From the NCBI GenBank assembly GCA_051657745.1, contig JBOFLG010000157.1:1-6420 (forward strand): 6,420 nucleotides of DNA. Direction: 5' to 3'. Below are positions 1-5,358 of this stretch, in pieces. Under the pieces are notes generated by a model. It was not told where the DNA came from, ran no database searches, and saw only the letters and a list, made by a program, of their open reading frames with translations. The number at the start of each line of letters is the position of its first letter. The first letter of the stretch is position 1. Both the position numbers and the translations under genes were made by a program. The DNA comes from JBOFLG01 sp051657745. Its GTDB lineage: Bacteria > Actinomycetota > Actinomycetes > Actinomycetales > Dermatophilaceae.

Positions 1-197
1 CGCCCACCTTGCGCGCCGGGCTGATCGCGCTCGTGGTCGCTCTGTCTATCGGGTTCCTGCTCAACGACTCTGGGGTGGCTATTCCTGCGGTCGGAGCGAC
101 GCTCGCGGTGCCGCTGCTGGTCTCGGTGGCGGCCACCCATCTCGGTCAGGAGTCCCGCTCCCAGGCCACGACCCGCGCCGGGCGGCGAGTGCGATGA
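1..197 (+). CDS. C-terminal end of a multi-pass membrane protein (5' truncated by window edge)
   Basis: The frame is open from base 3, so the true start lies outside the window; a TTG at position 9 is in frame but has no reason to be the start. The visible tail of about 64 residues has two hydrophobic stretches (around LIALVVALSIGFLL and VGATLAVPLLVSVAA) joined by the polar turn NDSGVAIP, then a short basic tail ending RRVR and a TGA at 195-197. Polytopic actinobacterial membrane proteins with an NDSG[VI]xxPA turn before the last helix are familiar to me, some described as carrying an alkaline-phosphatase-like domain, but that domain is not in the window and the family call is weak. It converges on the GT-C gene, and the last 119 bases of the two genes overlap tail to tail, so one or both C-terminal tails may be unconserved read-through. 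Confidence 0.6.
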   Translation, partial: PTLRAGLIALVVALSIGFLLNDSGVAIPAVGATLAVPLLVSVAATHLGQESRSQATTRAGRRVR

Positions 198-1788
198 CCG
201 CGACCCACAGGAGCACGCCGACCCAGGGCACCACGCCGCGGCGCACCCCGAGGGTCACCTCTTCGACTGCGGGCGTCATCCCGACCACGCGCCCCGGAAC
301 GTAGGCCACGGCCATGGCGAGCAGCCGCACCACCGCGACCCGGTCGACCGGGCCAGGCCGGAGAGCCGGTAACAGCGCCCACCCCACCACGTCGTACCAC
401 GGCAGCGAATAGGGCGCGGCCAACGAGTACGCCACCGTCAGGCACCCAGTGACCCACAGCGCTGGCCCGAGGGCACGACCCGGCCGGTCGCCGCTGCCGG
501 CCGGCCCGACCGGCGGCATCGGACGGGTCGTGCGCAGCAGGCACCAGGCGAGGATGACGGCCAGCCCGGCCGCGGCGATGCTCACGGCGAGTCGAGCCAC
601 TCCGGTGCCGACCTCGGCACGGAGCCACTCCAGGACCGGCCGCCATGGGGTAGCGAACGAGACCGCCTGGCGCGACCGAAACAGCTGGTCATACACATGC
701 GGCCCGGCCCAGACGTGCAGCGCGAGCACCGTGACCGCAGCCGAGCCGAGCAGCACCGTGACCCGCGCGGCGAACTCCCGCCCGCGGTGGCCGCCGAGCC
801 ACCACCCGACCACGATGCCCACCAGCACAACGCCGTAGGTGACCTTGGCGGAGGCGGCGCACGCAGCGAGCAGCCCGGCGGCTCCGGCTGCCCACCGGGG
901 GTCGGCCGCCCACCGGGGGTCGGCCGACCAGGCGGGGTCGGCCGGCCAGGCACCCGGGCGAGGACTCCATGGCCTGCAAAGTCGCCCAATTGGTCGACTT
1001 TGCGGGGTGGCCACGACCAGCGCGGCCACGACCAGTGCCGTGGCCAGGATGTCGACGTGAGCACCGAGCACGCCGACACCGATCACGAGCGGGTTGAGCG
1101 TCCACATCACATCGATACGGCCGTGAGCGTGAACCGGCAGCGCACGGCGCAGCAACCACCGCGTGCCGAGCCAGCAGCCCACCACCACCACCTGCCACAC
1201 CCAGACACCTTCACGGAGCGAATCCCCGCCCAGCAGTGCCGAACTCGCGAACACCAGGGTCGCAACCGGCCCGTAGACACTAGGCTCCTCGGTCCACGGC
1301 GCCTCGACCCGGCTGGCGATCGGGTCCACCCCGCCACCCCACTCGCCCGGGGCCTCCACCCAGGGGTCGCCTCCCCCGACCAGGATGCGGCCATAGGCCA
1401 GGTAGTTGACGTGGTCAGCGGAGCCGAACGGCGCGGTGAGTAGCGCGGCCGCACCGACGCTCAGGGGCACTCTCCAGGACCGGAGCGGAGCGCCGCCGCC
1501 ACGGAACCCGACCCAGACCGCCAACGCGCCAAGGGCGTAGGCCACCCACAGCACCGCGGTCACGGCGGCGGGGCTCAATGCAGCCGCCGCGAGCGGTCCT
1601 GGCGCCCAGCCCGGATCGCCCAGGTCGGGGAGCGCCGCATTCGGCCCCGTCATCCCGACCACGGCGAGAGCGGTCAGCGAGCCGGCCAGCGCAGCCCGTC
1701 GCCCGATCTCGGATGACGGCGACGCGAACCTGCCGCGCTGGCGCGGTTCGGCGTCCCGGCCGGGACCCCTGGTCAGACCCGGCGCCAC
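79..1788 (-). CDS. GT-C membrane glycosyltransferase, MptA/MptB-like (polyprenol-phosphate-mannose-dependent type)
   Basis: Predicted 569-residue integral membrane glycosyltransferase of the GT-C fold, which transfers a sugar (in the named family, mannose) from a polyprenyl phosphate donor on the outer face of the membrane. Seen: about ten or more hydrophobic helices; an acidic residue in the first large loop in SADHVNYLAYG (about 123-133); the loop motif W..EPSVYGP (165-174), matching the PSxYGP signature of MptA/B-type proteins; and NPLV...GAHVD (232-246), matching their NPL..GAHND-like segment. I chose the GTG at 1786-1788 because it gives a whole first helix (RRAALAGSLTALAVVGM) and overlaps the upstream GT2 stop by 16 bases; the Shine-Dalgarno (GGCGG) is weak. 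The open frame runs on to 2010, but that part is antisense-like shadow of the GT2 gene. A loop at about 260-302 holds a palindrome and an 18-bp tandem repeat and looks like an insertion. The last ~28 residues (PGSG...RPQE) follow the final helix and overlap the convergent gene. The sugar transferred cannot be told from sequence. Confidence 0.8.
   Translation of the reverse strand: MAPGLTRGPGRDAEPRQRGRFASPSSEIGRRAALAGSLTALAVVGMTGPNAALPDLGDPGWAPGPLAAAALSPAAVTAVLWVAYALGALAVWVGFRGGGAPLRSWRVPLSVGAAALLTAPFGSADHVNYLAYGRILVGGGDPWVEAPGEWGGGVDPIASRVEAPWTEEPSVYGPVATLVFASSALLGGDSLREGVWVWQVVVVGCWLGTRWLLRRALPVHAHGRIDVMWTLNPLVIGVGVLGAHVDILATALVVAALVVATPQSRPIGRLCRPWSPRPGAWPADPAWSADPRWAADPRWAAGAAGLLAACAASAKVTYGVVLVGIVVGWWLGGHRGREFAARVTVLLGSAAVTVLALHVWAGPHVYDQLFRSRQAVSFATPWRPVLEWLRAEVGTGVARLAVSIAAAGLAVILAWCLLRTTRPMPPVGPAGSGDRPGRALGPALWVTGCLTVAYSLAAPYSLPWYDVVGWALLPALRPGPVDRVAVVRLLAMAVAYVPGRVVGMTPAVEEVTLGVRRGVVPWVGVLLWVAVIALAARRGSWPGSGTPDRDGWPPPRPAAAPRASLRPQE
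891..944 (-). repeat. 18-bp tandem repeat, three units, inside the GT-C gene
   Basis: Three adjacent 18-base units at 891-908, 909-926 and 927-944. The first two are identical on the + strand (cccaccgggggtcggccg) and the third differs at a few bases (accaggcggggtcggccg); a decayed fourth may start at 945. Because 18 is a multiple of three, the array stays in frame and encodes a six-residue repeat of the form [P/S/A]-A-D-P-[A/R]-W at about residues 282-299 of the GT-C protein, between two predicted membrane helices. Such an array can gain or lose units without breaking the gene. Confidence 0.85.
976..1003. repeat. 28-bp near-perfect palindrome inside the GT-C gene
   Basis: The left arm gcaaagtcg (976-984) is the exact reverse complement of the right arm cgactttgc (995-1003), and the centre ccaattgg (986-993) is itself a palindrome. 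Only the pair 985/994 (c/t) fails. The symmetry can be stretched to 973-1006 with one further non-Watson-Crick pair (t/g). The element is about 46% A+T in surroundings of far higher GC. It encodes PQSRPIGRLC on the gene strand (about residues 262-271) and nearly the same peptide, SRPIGRLC, on the other strand, as expected for a palindrome. It may be a palindromic repeat element of the REP/RPE kind or a protein-binding site; no second copy is in the window. Confidence 0.8.
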
Positions 1789-2510
1789 GGCCGCCAGCCG
1801 CGTCGCAGCAGCGCCCGCCCGACGTCGCGGTACTGCGCGGCCCGGTGCAGTTGCGACCGCCAGTCGGTGCCACTGACCCGATGCTGCAGCTCGCACGGCA
1901 CCTCGCGCACGGTCAGCCCGGCCAGCATCACATCGACGGTGAGTGCGGTCTCCACGCCCCACCCGGGGGCCAAGGGGCTCGCTGCCGTGAAGGCCGCCTC
2001 GTTCAGGCACCGCATCCCCGAAAGCGGTTGCACCGGAGCGAAACCGGTGAGCTGAGCGATGCCACCCCGAGCCAGCCGAACCACGAAGCCGCGACCGCCA
2101 CCGGCCGTGATCTGGGCCGGCAGGGTCGCGATGGTCATGTCGGCGCGGCCGTCGACCACCCAGTCGAGCAGCACGTCGAGGTTGACCGCAGTGCCTTCAA
2201 GATCGCCGTCGGCGAACAGCAGCACCGCCGGCTGGGCACGCGCGGCGCCGGCACGGGCGTCATCCGCCTCGAGTTGCCGAACCCGACGAACGCCGGTCTC
2301 GAGGGCCGCCGCCTTGCCCCGGTTGCGCTGGTGGCGCACCACGTCGGCGCCAGCGGCCTCGGCGACCGCGAACGTGTCGTCACCGCTACCGTCATCGACG
2401 ACGACGACCCGGTGCACCCTCCGGAGCGAGCGCAGCGCCGCGACGGTGGCGGCGATCCGGTCGGCCTCGTCCTTACAGGGCACGACCGCGGATACGGTGG
2501 CGCCGGTCAC
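1773..2510 (-). CDS. Family 2 glycosyltransferase (polyprenyl/dolichyl-phosphate sugar synthase-like)
   Basis: Predicted 245-residue cytosolic GT-A fold, family GT2 enzyme. Order of motifs: VVPCKDEADRI (9-19), the nucleotide-binding VVVDDGSGDDT (36-46), RNRGKAAALETG (62-73), the metal-binding DxD as FADGDLE (99-105; D101, D103), the acceptor segment QPLSGMRC (161-168), GWGVETAL (183-190) and H210-R211 in LQHRVSGTDW. No membrane helices are present, unlike some polyprenyl-phosphate glycosyltransferases. The GTG start at 2508-2510 has GAGG nine bases upstream within gaggcgggag. It lies 88 bases after the DUF5926 stop, and its own stop overlaps the GT-C start by 16 bases, which suggests translational coupling. 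I infer that it supplies a lipid-linked sugar to the GT-C partner. The donor nucleotide sugar and the acceptor are unknown; a glucosyl-phosphoglycerate synthase-like role is less likely but not excluded. Confidence 0.85.
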   Translation of the reverse strand: MTGATVSAVVPCKDEADRIAATVAALRSLRRVHRVVVVDDGSGDDTFAVAEAAGADVVRHQRNRGKAAALETGVRRVRQLEADDARAGAARAQPAVLLFADGDLEGTAVNLDVLLDWVVDGRADMTIATLPAQITAGGGRGFVVRLARGGIAQLTGFAPVQPLSGMRCLNEAAFTAASPLAPGWGVETALTVDVMLAGLTVREVPCELQHRVSGTDWRSQLHRAAQYRDVGRALLRRGWRPWRRV

Positions 2511-2599
2511 CGGCTCCCGCCTCGGCTGAGCGCCGGTCTGACCCGCCTCCGTGGGGCGCTGCCGGGAGTGGCCCGGAATCGGCCCAGGGAGTGAACCAT
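2507..2599 (-). CDS. Possible 30-residue bridging ORF between DUF5926 and GT2 genes
   Basis: An ATG at 2597-2599 overlaps the DUF5926 stop (TGATG), and this 30-codon frame ends in a TGA whose bases overlap the GTG start of the GT2 gene (GTGA). The peptide begins MVHSLGRFRATP, is arginine-rich (8 of 30) and resembles no family I know. There is no clear Shine-Dalgarno before the ATG; termination-reinitiation would be needed. Open frames of this length are common in GC-rich DNA, so the double overlap is the only argument. It may simply be an 88-base spacer, or a way to carry ribosomes from one gene to the next. Confidence 0.2.
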   Translation of the reverse strand: MVHSLGRFRATPGSAPRRRVRPALSRGGSR

Positions 2600-3480
2600 C
2601 AGCGGAGGGTGACCTGCCGGCTCAGGAGACCGGCCCGGGCTCGGCGTTCGTCGGCGGTGAGCGGCTCGGATGACGCCAGTGCCACGGTGTAGCGGCCGCG
2701 CCAGTCGCTCAATTCGGCCTCGTAGTCGCTGGCCTCCAGCGCCGGGTCGAGGTCCCACACCGGGACGAGCAGGCCGCCGGCCCGGAACGCACCAAGCAGC
2801 CGGGTCGGGCCACCGAGACCGTCGGCACCGGCGGCATGCAGGCGGGCCAACGCGTCGGTGGCGGCGTCCTCGTCATCCGGGAGCACCAGGCGGATATGGG
2901 TGCGGTCACCGATCCGTACCCAGTACGCCGCTGGCACTGCGGTCATGGCCACCGTCGGCACGACCGTCTCGTTGGCCCGGTCGAGCGACTCCTGGGCGTC
3001 GTCGGCGAGGTCCTGACCCTCGATCCAGAAATCGAACCCTTCGTGCACGGTGACGTCGAACCCGGAGTCGGGGGCCAGCACGTCCTGCAGGCGTGGACTG
3101 TCGGCGGTGACCGGCGCTGTGGTCAGTACCGGCTGGCCAGGCTCGGCGGCGAGCGCGGCAAGCAGCTGGGCGGCGAGGTCGCGCGAGGCGTCGCCGCTGG
3201 AGTTGCCGGACTGGGCGCCGATGAAGACCGTGCCGTCGGCTCGGTGCAGGCCCGGCCAGGCGAGCGGGAGCACGGTCGCCACCGTGACCTCGGATGGCGC
3301 CCCCTCGGGGACGCGCTCCGGGCGCACCGTAACTACCGCGGTCGCCGCCGGCAGAATCTCGCGCAGCGCCACCCAGTCGGTCTCGTTCGACAGCCCCTCG
3401 AACGGGCGCCGCTCGAACGGCGCAGGCCGAGGCCGCACCCGGGGATCGGAACCGCGATGGCGTCGGGAGGCCTTACCCAT
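2599..3480 (-). CDS. DUF5926 family protein
   Basis: A soluble protein of 293 residues that I recognise as the actinobacterial DUF5926 family from its basic N-terminus MGKASRRHRG, followed by PFERRPFEGLSNETDWVALREILPAATA (about 21-48). Its function is not known. No membrane helix, signal peptide or catalytic motif is evident; the rest is acidic and alternates strands and helices, with HEGFDFWIE (146-154) and WVRIGDRTHIRLVLPDDED (187-205) as conspicuous segments. The ATG at 3478-3480 is chosen because it starts the conserved family N-terminus; the open frame runs far upstream but there it is the shadow of the ATPase gene. Before the ATG lies TAGGGTGG, which is either a poor ribosome site or the -10 box of a leaderless promoter. 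It lies 79 bases after the ATPase gene. Confidence 0.85.
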   Translation of the reverse strand: MGKASRRHRGSDPRVRPRPAPFERRPFEGLSNETDWVALREILPAATAVVTVRPERVPEGAPSEVTVATVLPLAWPGLHRADGTVFIGAQSGNSSGDASRDLAAQLLAALAAEPGQPVLTTAPVTADSPRLQDVLAPDSGFDVTVHEGFDFWIEGQDLADDAQESLDRANETVVPTVAMTAVPAAYWVRIGDRTHIRLVLPDDEDAATDALARLHAAGADGLGGPTRLLGAFRAGGLLVPVWDLDPALEASDYEAELSDWRGRYTVALASSEPLTADERRARAGLLSRQVTLR

Positions 3481-3487
3481 GGCGGCC

Positions 3488-3493
3488 ACCCTA
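3488..3493 (-). promoter_or_regulatory. Candidate -10 box for a leaderless DUF5926 transcript
   Basis: The minus strand reads TAGGGT seven bases before the ATG of the DUF5926 gene. TAnnnT at this distance from a start codon is the common layout of leaderless genes in actinomycetes. No good -35 box is visible about 17 bases upstream. The same bases could instead act as a weak Shine-Dalgarno (AGGGTGG, five bases before ATG). Confidence 0.35.
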
Positions 3494-3559
3494 GTGGCGA
3501 CCCGATGCGGTGATCCGGCCGGTCGGACCATCTGGCCGGTTCGAGATGCCGCGATGCGC

Positions 3560-4108
3560 TCAGGTGGGGCGACGGCGGCTCGGACCGCCGAGCGTCGCCC
3601 AGACCACGGTTCCGGTGCGATCCTCGGTGACGCCCCATTCGTGGGCCATCGACCGGACGATGCGCAGCCCGCGCCCCGAGTCGAGCCACACGGCACGCGC
3701 AGCTGGTCGCGGCACGGTGGCGCCGCCACCATCGGTGACCTCGATCTCGACCACCTCAGCCCGGATCTTCCACCGCACCCGCACCGTGCCGTCGGAGAGC
3801 GGCCGGGCGTGCCGCACGGCGTTCGTGAGCAGCTCAGAGACGACGATCTCGGCCTCCTCGACGAGCCGCTCGGGAAAGCCGCGCTCGCCGAGATCGGCAA
3901 CGATCTCGCGCCGAACCTGCCGCACCGACACCGCGTTCTGGGCCACCCGCAGCGTGCAGACCACCCGGTCCGCGCCGGAGCCTGACGCGTCTGACTCCAC
4001 CCGTGCCACAGCGTGGGCCGCGGCGGCGTGATCGTCGCCGGCATCCGACGCGGCGGGGTCAGCGTCATTCGGCGCCGCGGCGTCAGCGTCATCCGAGGTC
4101 ACCGTCAT
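3560..4108 (-). CDS. HATPase_c_2 ATP-binding protein (anti-sigma/SpoIIAB-like regulator)
   Basis: A 182-residue protein with a GHKL-type ATPase domain like that of serine kinase anti-sigma factors (SpoIIAB/RsbW superfamily). Seen: N-box SELLTNAVRH (91-100; E92, N96), G1 box VTDGGG (124-129; D126), G2 box DSGRGLRIVRSMAHEWGV (143-160) and the closing strand GTVVWATL (166-173). The first ~45 residues are an acidic, Asp/Ala-rich, probably disordered tail containing a short repeated DNA segment (gtcagcgtcat at 4058-4068 and 4082-4092). The ATG lies three bases after the TAA of the GDPD gene, so the two are probably coupled; no strong ribosome site is present. Proteins of this type either phosphorylate an anti-sigma antagonist or bind a sigma factor, but no STAS antagonist or PP2C phosphatase is in the window, so its target is unknown. 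A histidine kinase is unlikely because there is no phospho-acceptor histidine domain. Confidence 0.82.
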   Translation of the reverse strand: MTVTSDDADAAAPNDADPAASDAGDDHAAAAHAVARVESDASGSGADRVVCTLRVAQNAVSVRQVRREIVADLGERGFPERLVEEAEIVVSELLTNAVRHARPLSDGTVRVRWKIRAEVVEIEVTDGGGATVPRPAARAVWLDSGRGLRIVRSMAHEWGVTEDRTGTVVWATLGGPSRRRPT

Positions 4109-4111
4109 ACG

Positions 4112-5080
4112 TTATCTACCGATCCGGCCAAGCACCCGGTTTGGCCGGTTGGTGATGACGACGTCGACGCCAAGATCGGCGCAGCGGTCCACGTCGTCAT
4201 CCTCATCGACGGTCCAGACATACACCTGGTGCCCGCGCCGTTGGAAGCGCTCGACCAGGCGCGGTCGGCGGCGCACCAGCCGCACGTCGAGCCCGACCGC
4301 GCCGACCCCACTGGGGAGCGTGACATCCCAGGCCAGGGCGGGAACGCCGGCATCCACGAGATAGACCAGCGGCAGGTCCGGGCTGAGCCGATGCAGATGC
4401 AGCAGCGCGCGCCGCGAGAACGACATCGCCCGCACCTGCGGCTGGCCGGGCCGGTCACCGGCATCCAGGCCCGCGCTGCGGAGCACCTGCACGAGGGTGC
4501 TCTCGACGTCACGACCGTGGCGGGTCGGGTGCTTGGTCTCGATCAGGGTGAGCGCTTCCTGGCCGGTCGCGACCAGCACGTCCAGCAGCCGGCGCAGCGT
4601 GAGCAGCCGCCCACGTTCGGGGTCGGATTCAGGCCGTTCGAGGTCGCCCGGGTGCACCTTCCATGACGCCCAGTCGAGGGCCTCCAGCCGGGCCAGTTCG
4701 AGGTCGCTCACCGCACCGGCACCGTCGGACGTGCGATCGATGCGGCGGTCGTGGACGCACACGAGGTGATGGTCAGCGGTCAGCCGCACGTCGCACTCGA
4801 CACCGTCGGCGCCGTGCTCGAATGCGCGGCGGTAGGCGGCCAGGGTGTGCTCCGGCTCGTCCTCGCTCGCCCCGCGGTGCGCCACGACGAGCGGTCGATT
4901 CGGCGGGCGCACGGGATGGCGCACCGGCGGGCGGGGGTGCAGCGCCGGTCCGTGGGCAGGTGGGCGGGGGTGCGATGGCGGCCCGTGAGCGGGCGGGCGG
5001 GGGTGCGGCGCCGGCCCGTGGGCAGGTGCCACACTCGGCCGGGGTGCGGGGGGTCCGGACTCGCCATCCACGCGCACCAT
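4112..5080 (-). CDS. Glycerophosphodiester phosphodiesterase with His/Pro-rich repeat N-terminus
   Basis: Hydrolyses glycerophosphodiesters to glycerol 3-phosphate and an alcohol. The TIM-barrel domain starts near residue 63: VVAHRGAS (65-72; catalytic H68, R69), EPEHT (75-79), the metal pair E95/D97 in ECDVRLT, the second catalytic histidine H110 in VCVHD, E161 in LIETKHP, and a C-terminal HQVYVWTVDED...VVITNRP. All the expected residues are there. No signal peptide is seen, so it is probably cytosolic. Residues ~17-60 are three 11-residue repeats rich in Pro and His (PRPPAHGP core), not part of the family. The ATG at 5078-5080 touches its GGGAGG ribosome site with no spacer, so translation may really start at the GTG at 5069-5071 (nine-base spacing, MDGESG...) or at 5075-5077. 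It is the first gene of the minus-strand block and lies three bases before the ATPase gene. Confidence 0.9.
   Translation of the reverse strand: MVRVDGESGPPAPRPSVAPAHGPAPHPRPPAHGPPSHPRPPAHGPALHPRPPVRHPVRPPNRPLVVAHRGASEDEPEHTLAAYRRAFEHGADGVECDVRLTADHHLVCVHDRRIDRTSDGAGAVSDLELARLEALDWASWKVHPGDLERPESDPERGRLLTLRRLLDVLVATGQEALTLIETKHPTRHGRDVESTLVQVLRSAGLDAGDRPGQPQVRAMSFSRRALLHLHRLSPDLPLVYLVDAGVPALAWDVTLPSGVGAVGLDVRLVRRRPRLVERFQRRGHQVYVWTVDEDDDVDRCADLGVDVVITNRPNRVLGRIGR
4929..5027 (-). repeat. 33-bp tandem repeat, three units, in the GDPD gene
   Basis: Three units of exactly 33 bases at 4929-4961, 4962-4994 and 4995-5027, each starting gggcgggggtgc on the + strand. Units 1 and 3 are nearly identical; unit 2 is more diverged. 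The array is in frame and encodes an 11-residue unit with the core PRPPAHGP. On the + strand it is strongly G-rich, with runs of three to five G. Confidence 0.9.
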
Positions 5081-5086
5081 CCTCCC
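5081..5086 (-). promoter_or_regulatory. Ribosome binding site of the GDPD gene (start-deciding)
   Basis: GGGAGG on the minus strand directly abuts the ATG at 5078-5080, three bases before a GTG at 5077 and nine before a GTG at 5071. A zero spacer does not work for a normal Shine-Dalgarno, so the GTG at 5071 is the best spaced start. The site also supports that the repeat-bearing N-terminus is translated. Confidence 0.6.
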
Positions 5087-5130
5087 GATGCTTCAGCGAA
5101 TTTGGCGGCAGACCACCAGGAAACCCGCCG

Positions 5131-5158
5131 TGGCTAGTGCCGTATGTCCGCGCGTCAA
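5131..5158 (-). promoter_or_regulatory. Candidate promoter of the minus-strand GDPD block
   Basis: On the minus strand TTGACG (5158-5153) is followed after 16 bases by TAGCCA (5136-5131). The -35 is good and the -10 is imperfect. It would give a leader of roughly 45 bases to the GDPD start; that leader holds a short inverted repeat (ggcgg at 5104-5108, ccgcc at 5125-5129) of unknown meaning. Confidence 0.35.
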
Positions 5159-5160
5159 CC

Positions 5161-5262
5161 AGGCCGACCGGGCCGACCAGGCCGACCGGGCCGATCGGAC
5201 CGGCCGGGCCGACCGGGCGTGTCGACCGGGCGTGTCGGCCGGGCGCGGCGGCCGGGCGCGGG
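5161..5262. repeat. Degenerate 9-bp then 13-bp GC-rich repeat tract in the divergent intergenic region
   Basis: Seven adjacent 9-base units (5161-5223) vary around aggccgacc/gggccgacc, followed by three 13-base units (5224-5236, 5237-5249, 5250-5262) of the form g[ag]ccgggcg[tc]g[tg][cg]. It lies between the candidate GDPD promoter and the sigma-factor promoter. The rest of the 278-base intergenic region (5081-5358) holds those two promoters, two ggccggcc palindromes (5262-5269 and 5277-5284) and a small GC hairpin (gcccc/ggggc, 5281-5293) without a T-tract. I see no convincing gene in it. Confidence 0.7.
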
Positions 5263-5343
5263 CCGGCCGGATGCGGGCCGGCCCCGCCGGGGCAGGGGTC
5301 GAGTCCTGCAGGGCGGCGGCGCGGCTCACATCCCGCGCTCCCC

Positions 5344-5349
5344 TAGCGT
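5344..5349 (+). promoter_or_regulatory. Candidate -10 box for a leaderless sigma factor-ogt transcript
   Basis: TAGCGT lies nine bases before the GTG at 5359, and no Shine-Dalgarno lies between them. This is the usual layout of a leaderless actinobacterial gene. It also argues against the in-frame TTG at 5350, which would lie upstream of the transcript start. No clear -35 box is visible near 5321-5327. Confidence 0.5.
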
Positions 5350-5358
5350 TTGACCATC

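Noticed and set aside
1789..2010. N-terminal extension of the GT-C frame up to an ATG at 2010
   Set aside because: It lies antiphase over the conserved C-terminal third of the GT2 gene and its peptide is Arg/Ala-rich without family features.
1578..2594. Long plus-strand open frame opposite the GT2 gene
   Set aside because: The product is a low-complexity Arg/Pro/His-rich peptide typical of an antisense shadow, while the minus frame has ordered GT2 motifs.
3516..3541. Inverted repeat ccggcc/ggccgg as a terminator between the ATPase and DUF5926 genes
   Set aside because: Six-base stem, long loop and no T-tract; common by chance in such GC-rich DNA.
3050..3985. Long plus-strand open frame opposite DUF5926 and the ATPase
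   Set aside because: No recognisable domain; Ser/Arg/Thr-rich composition fits the complement of real minus-strand genes.
3481..4092. N-terminal extension of the DUF5926 frame
   Set aside because: It covers the ATPase gene in another frame, and the conserved family N-terminus MGKASRRHRG begins at 3480.
4929..5262. CRISPR array suggested by regularly spaced repeats
   Set aside because: The repeats are contiguous tandem units without unique spacers, and no cas gene is present.
5281..5293. GC hairpin gcccc-gcc-ggggc as a terminator or attenuator upstream of the sigma factor
   Set aside because: Only five base pairs, no T-tract, and it is upstream of the likely transcript start.
5144..5353. 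Plus-strand 69-codon frame with collagen-like GRPGRPGRPG repeats
   Set aside because: It is the direct reading of the 9-bp repeat, has no good ribosome site, and its end runs over the likely -10 box of the sigma-factor gene. All frames here are open because of GC content.
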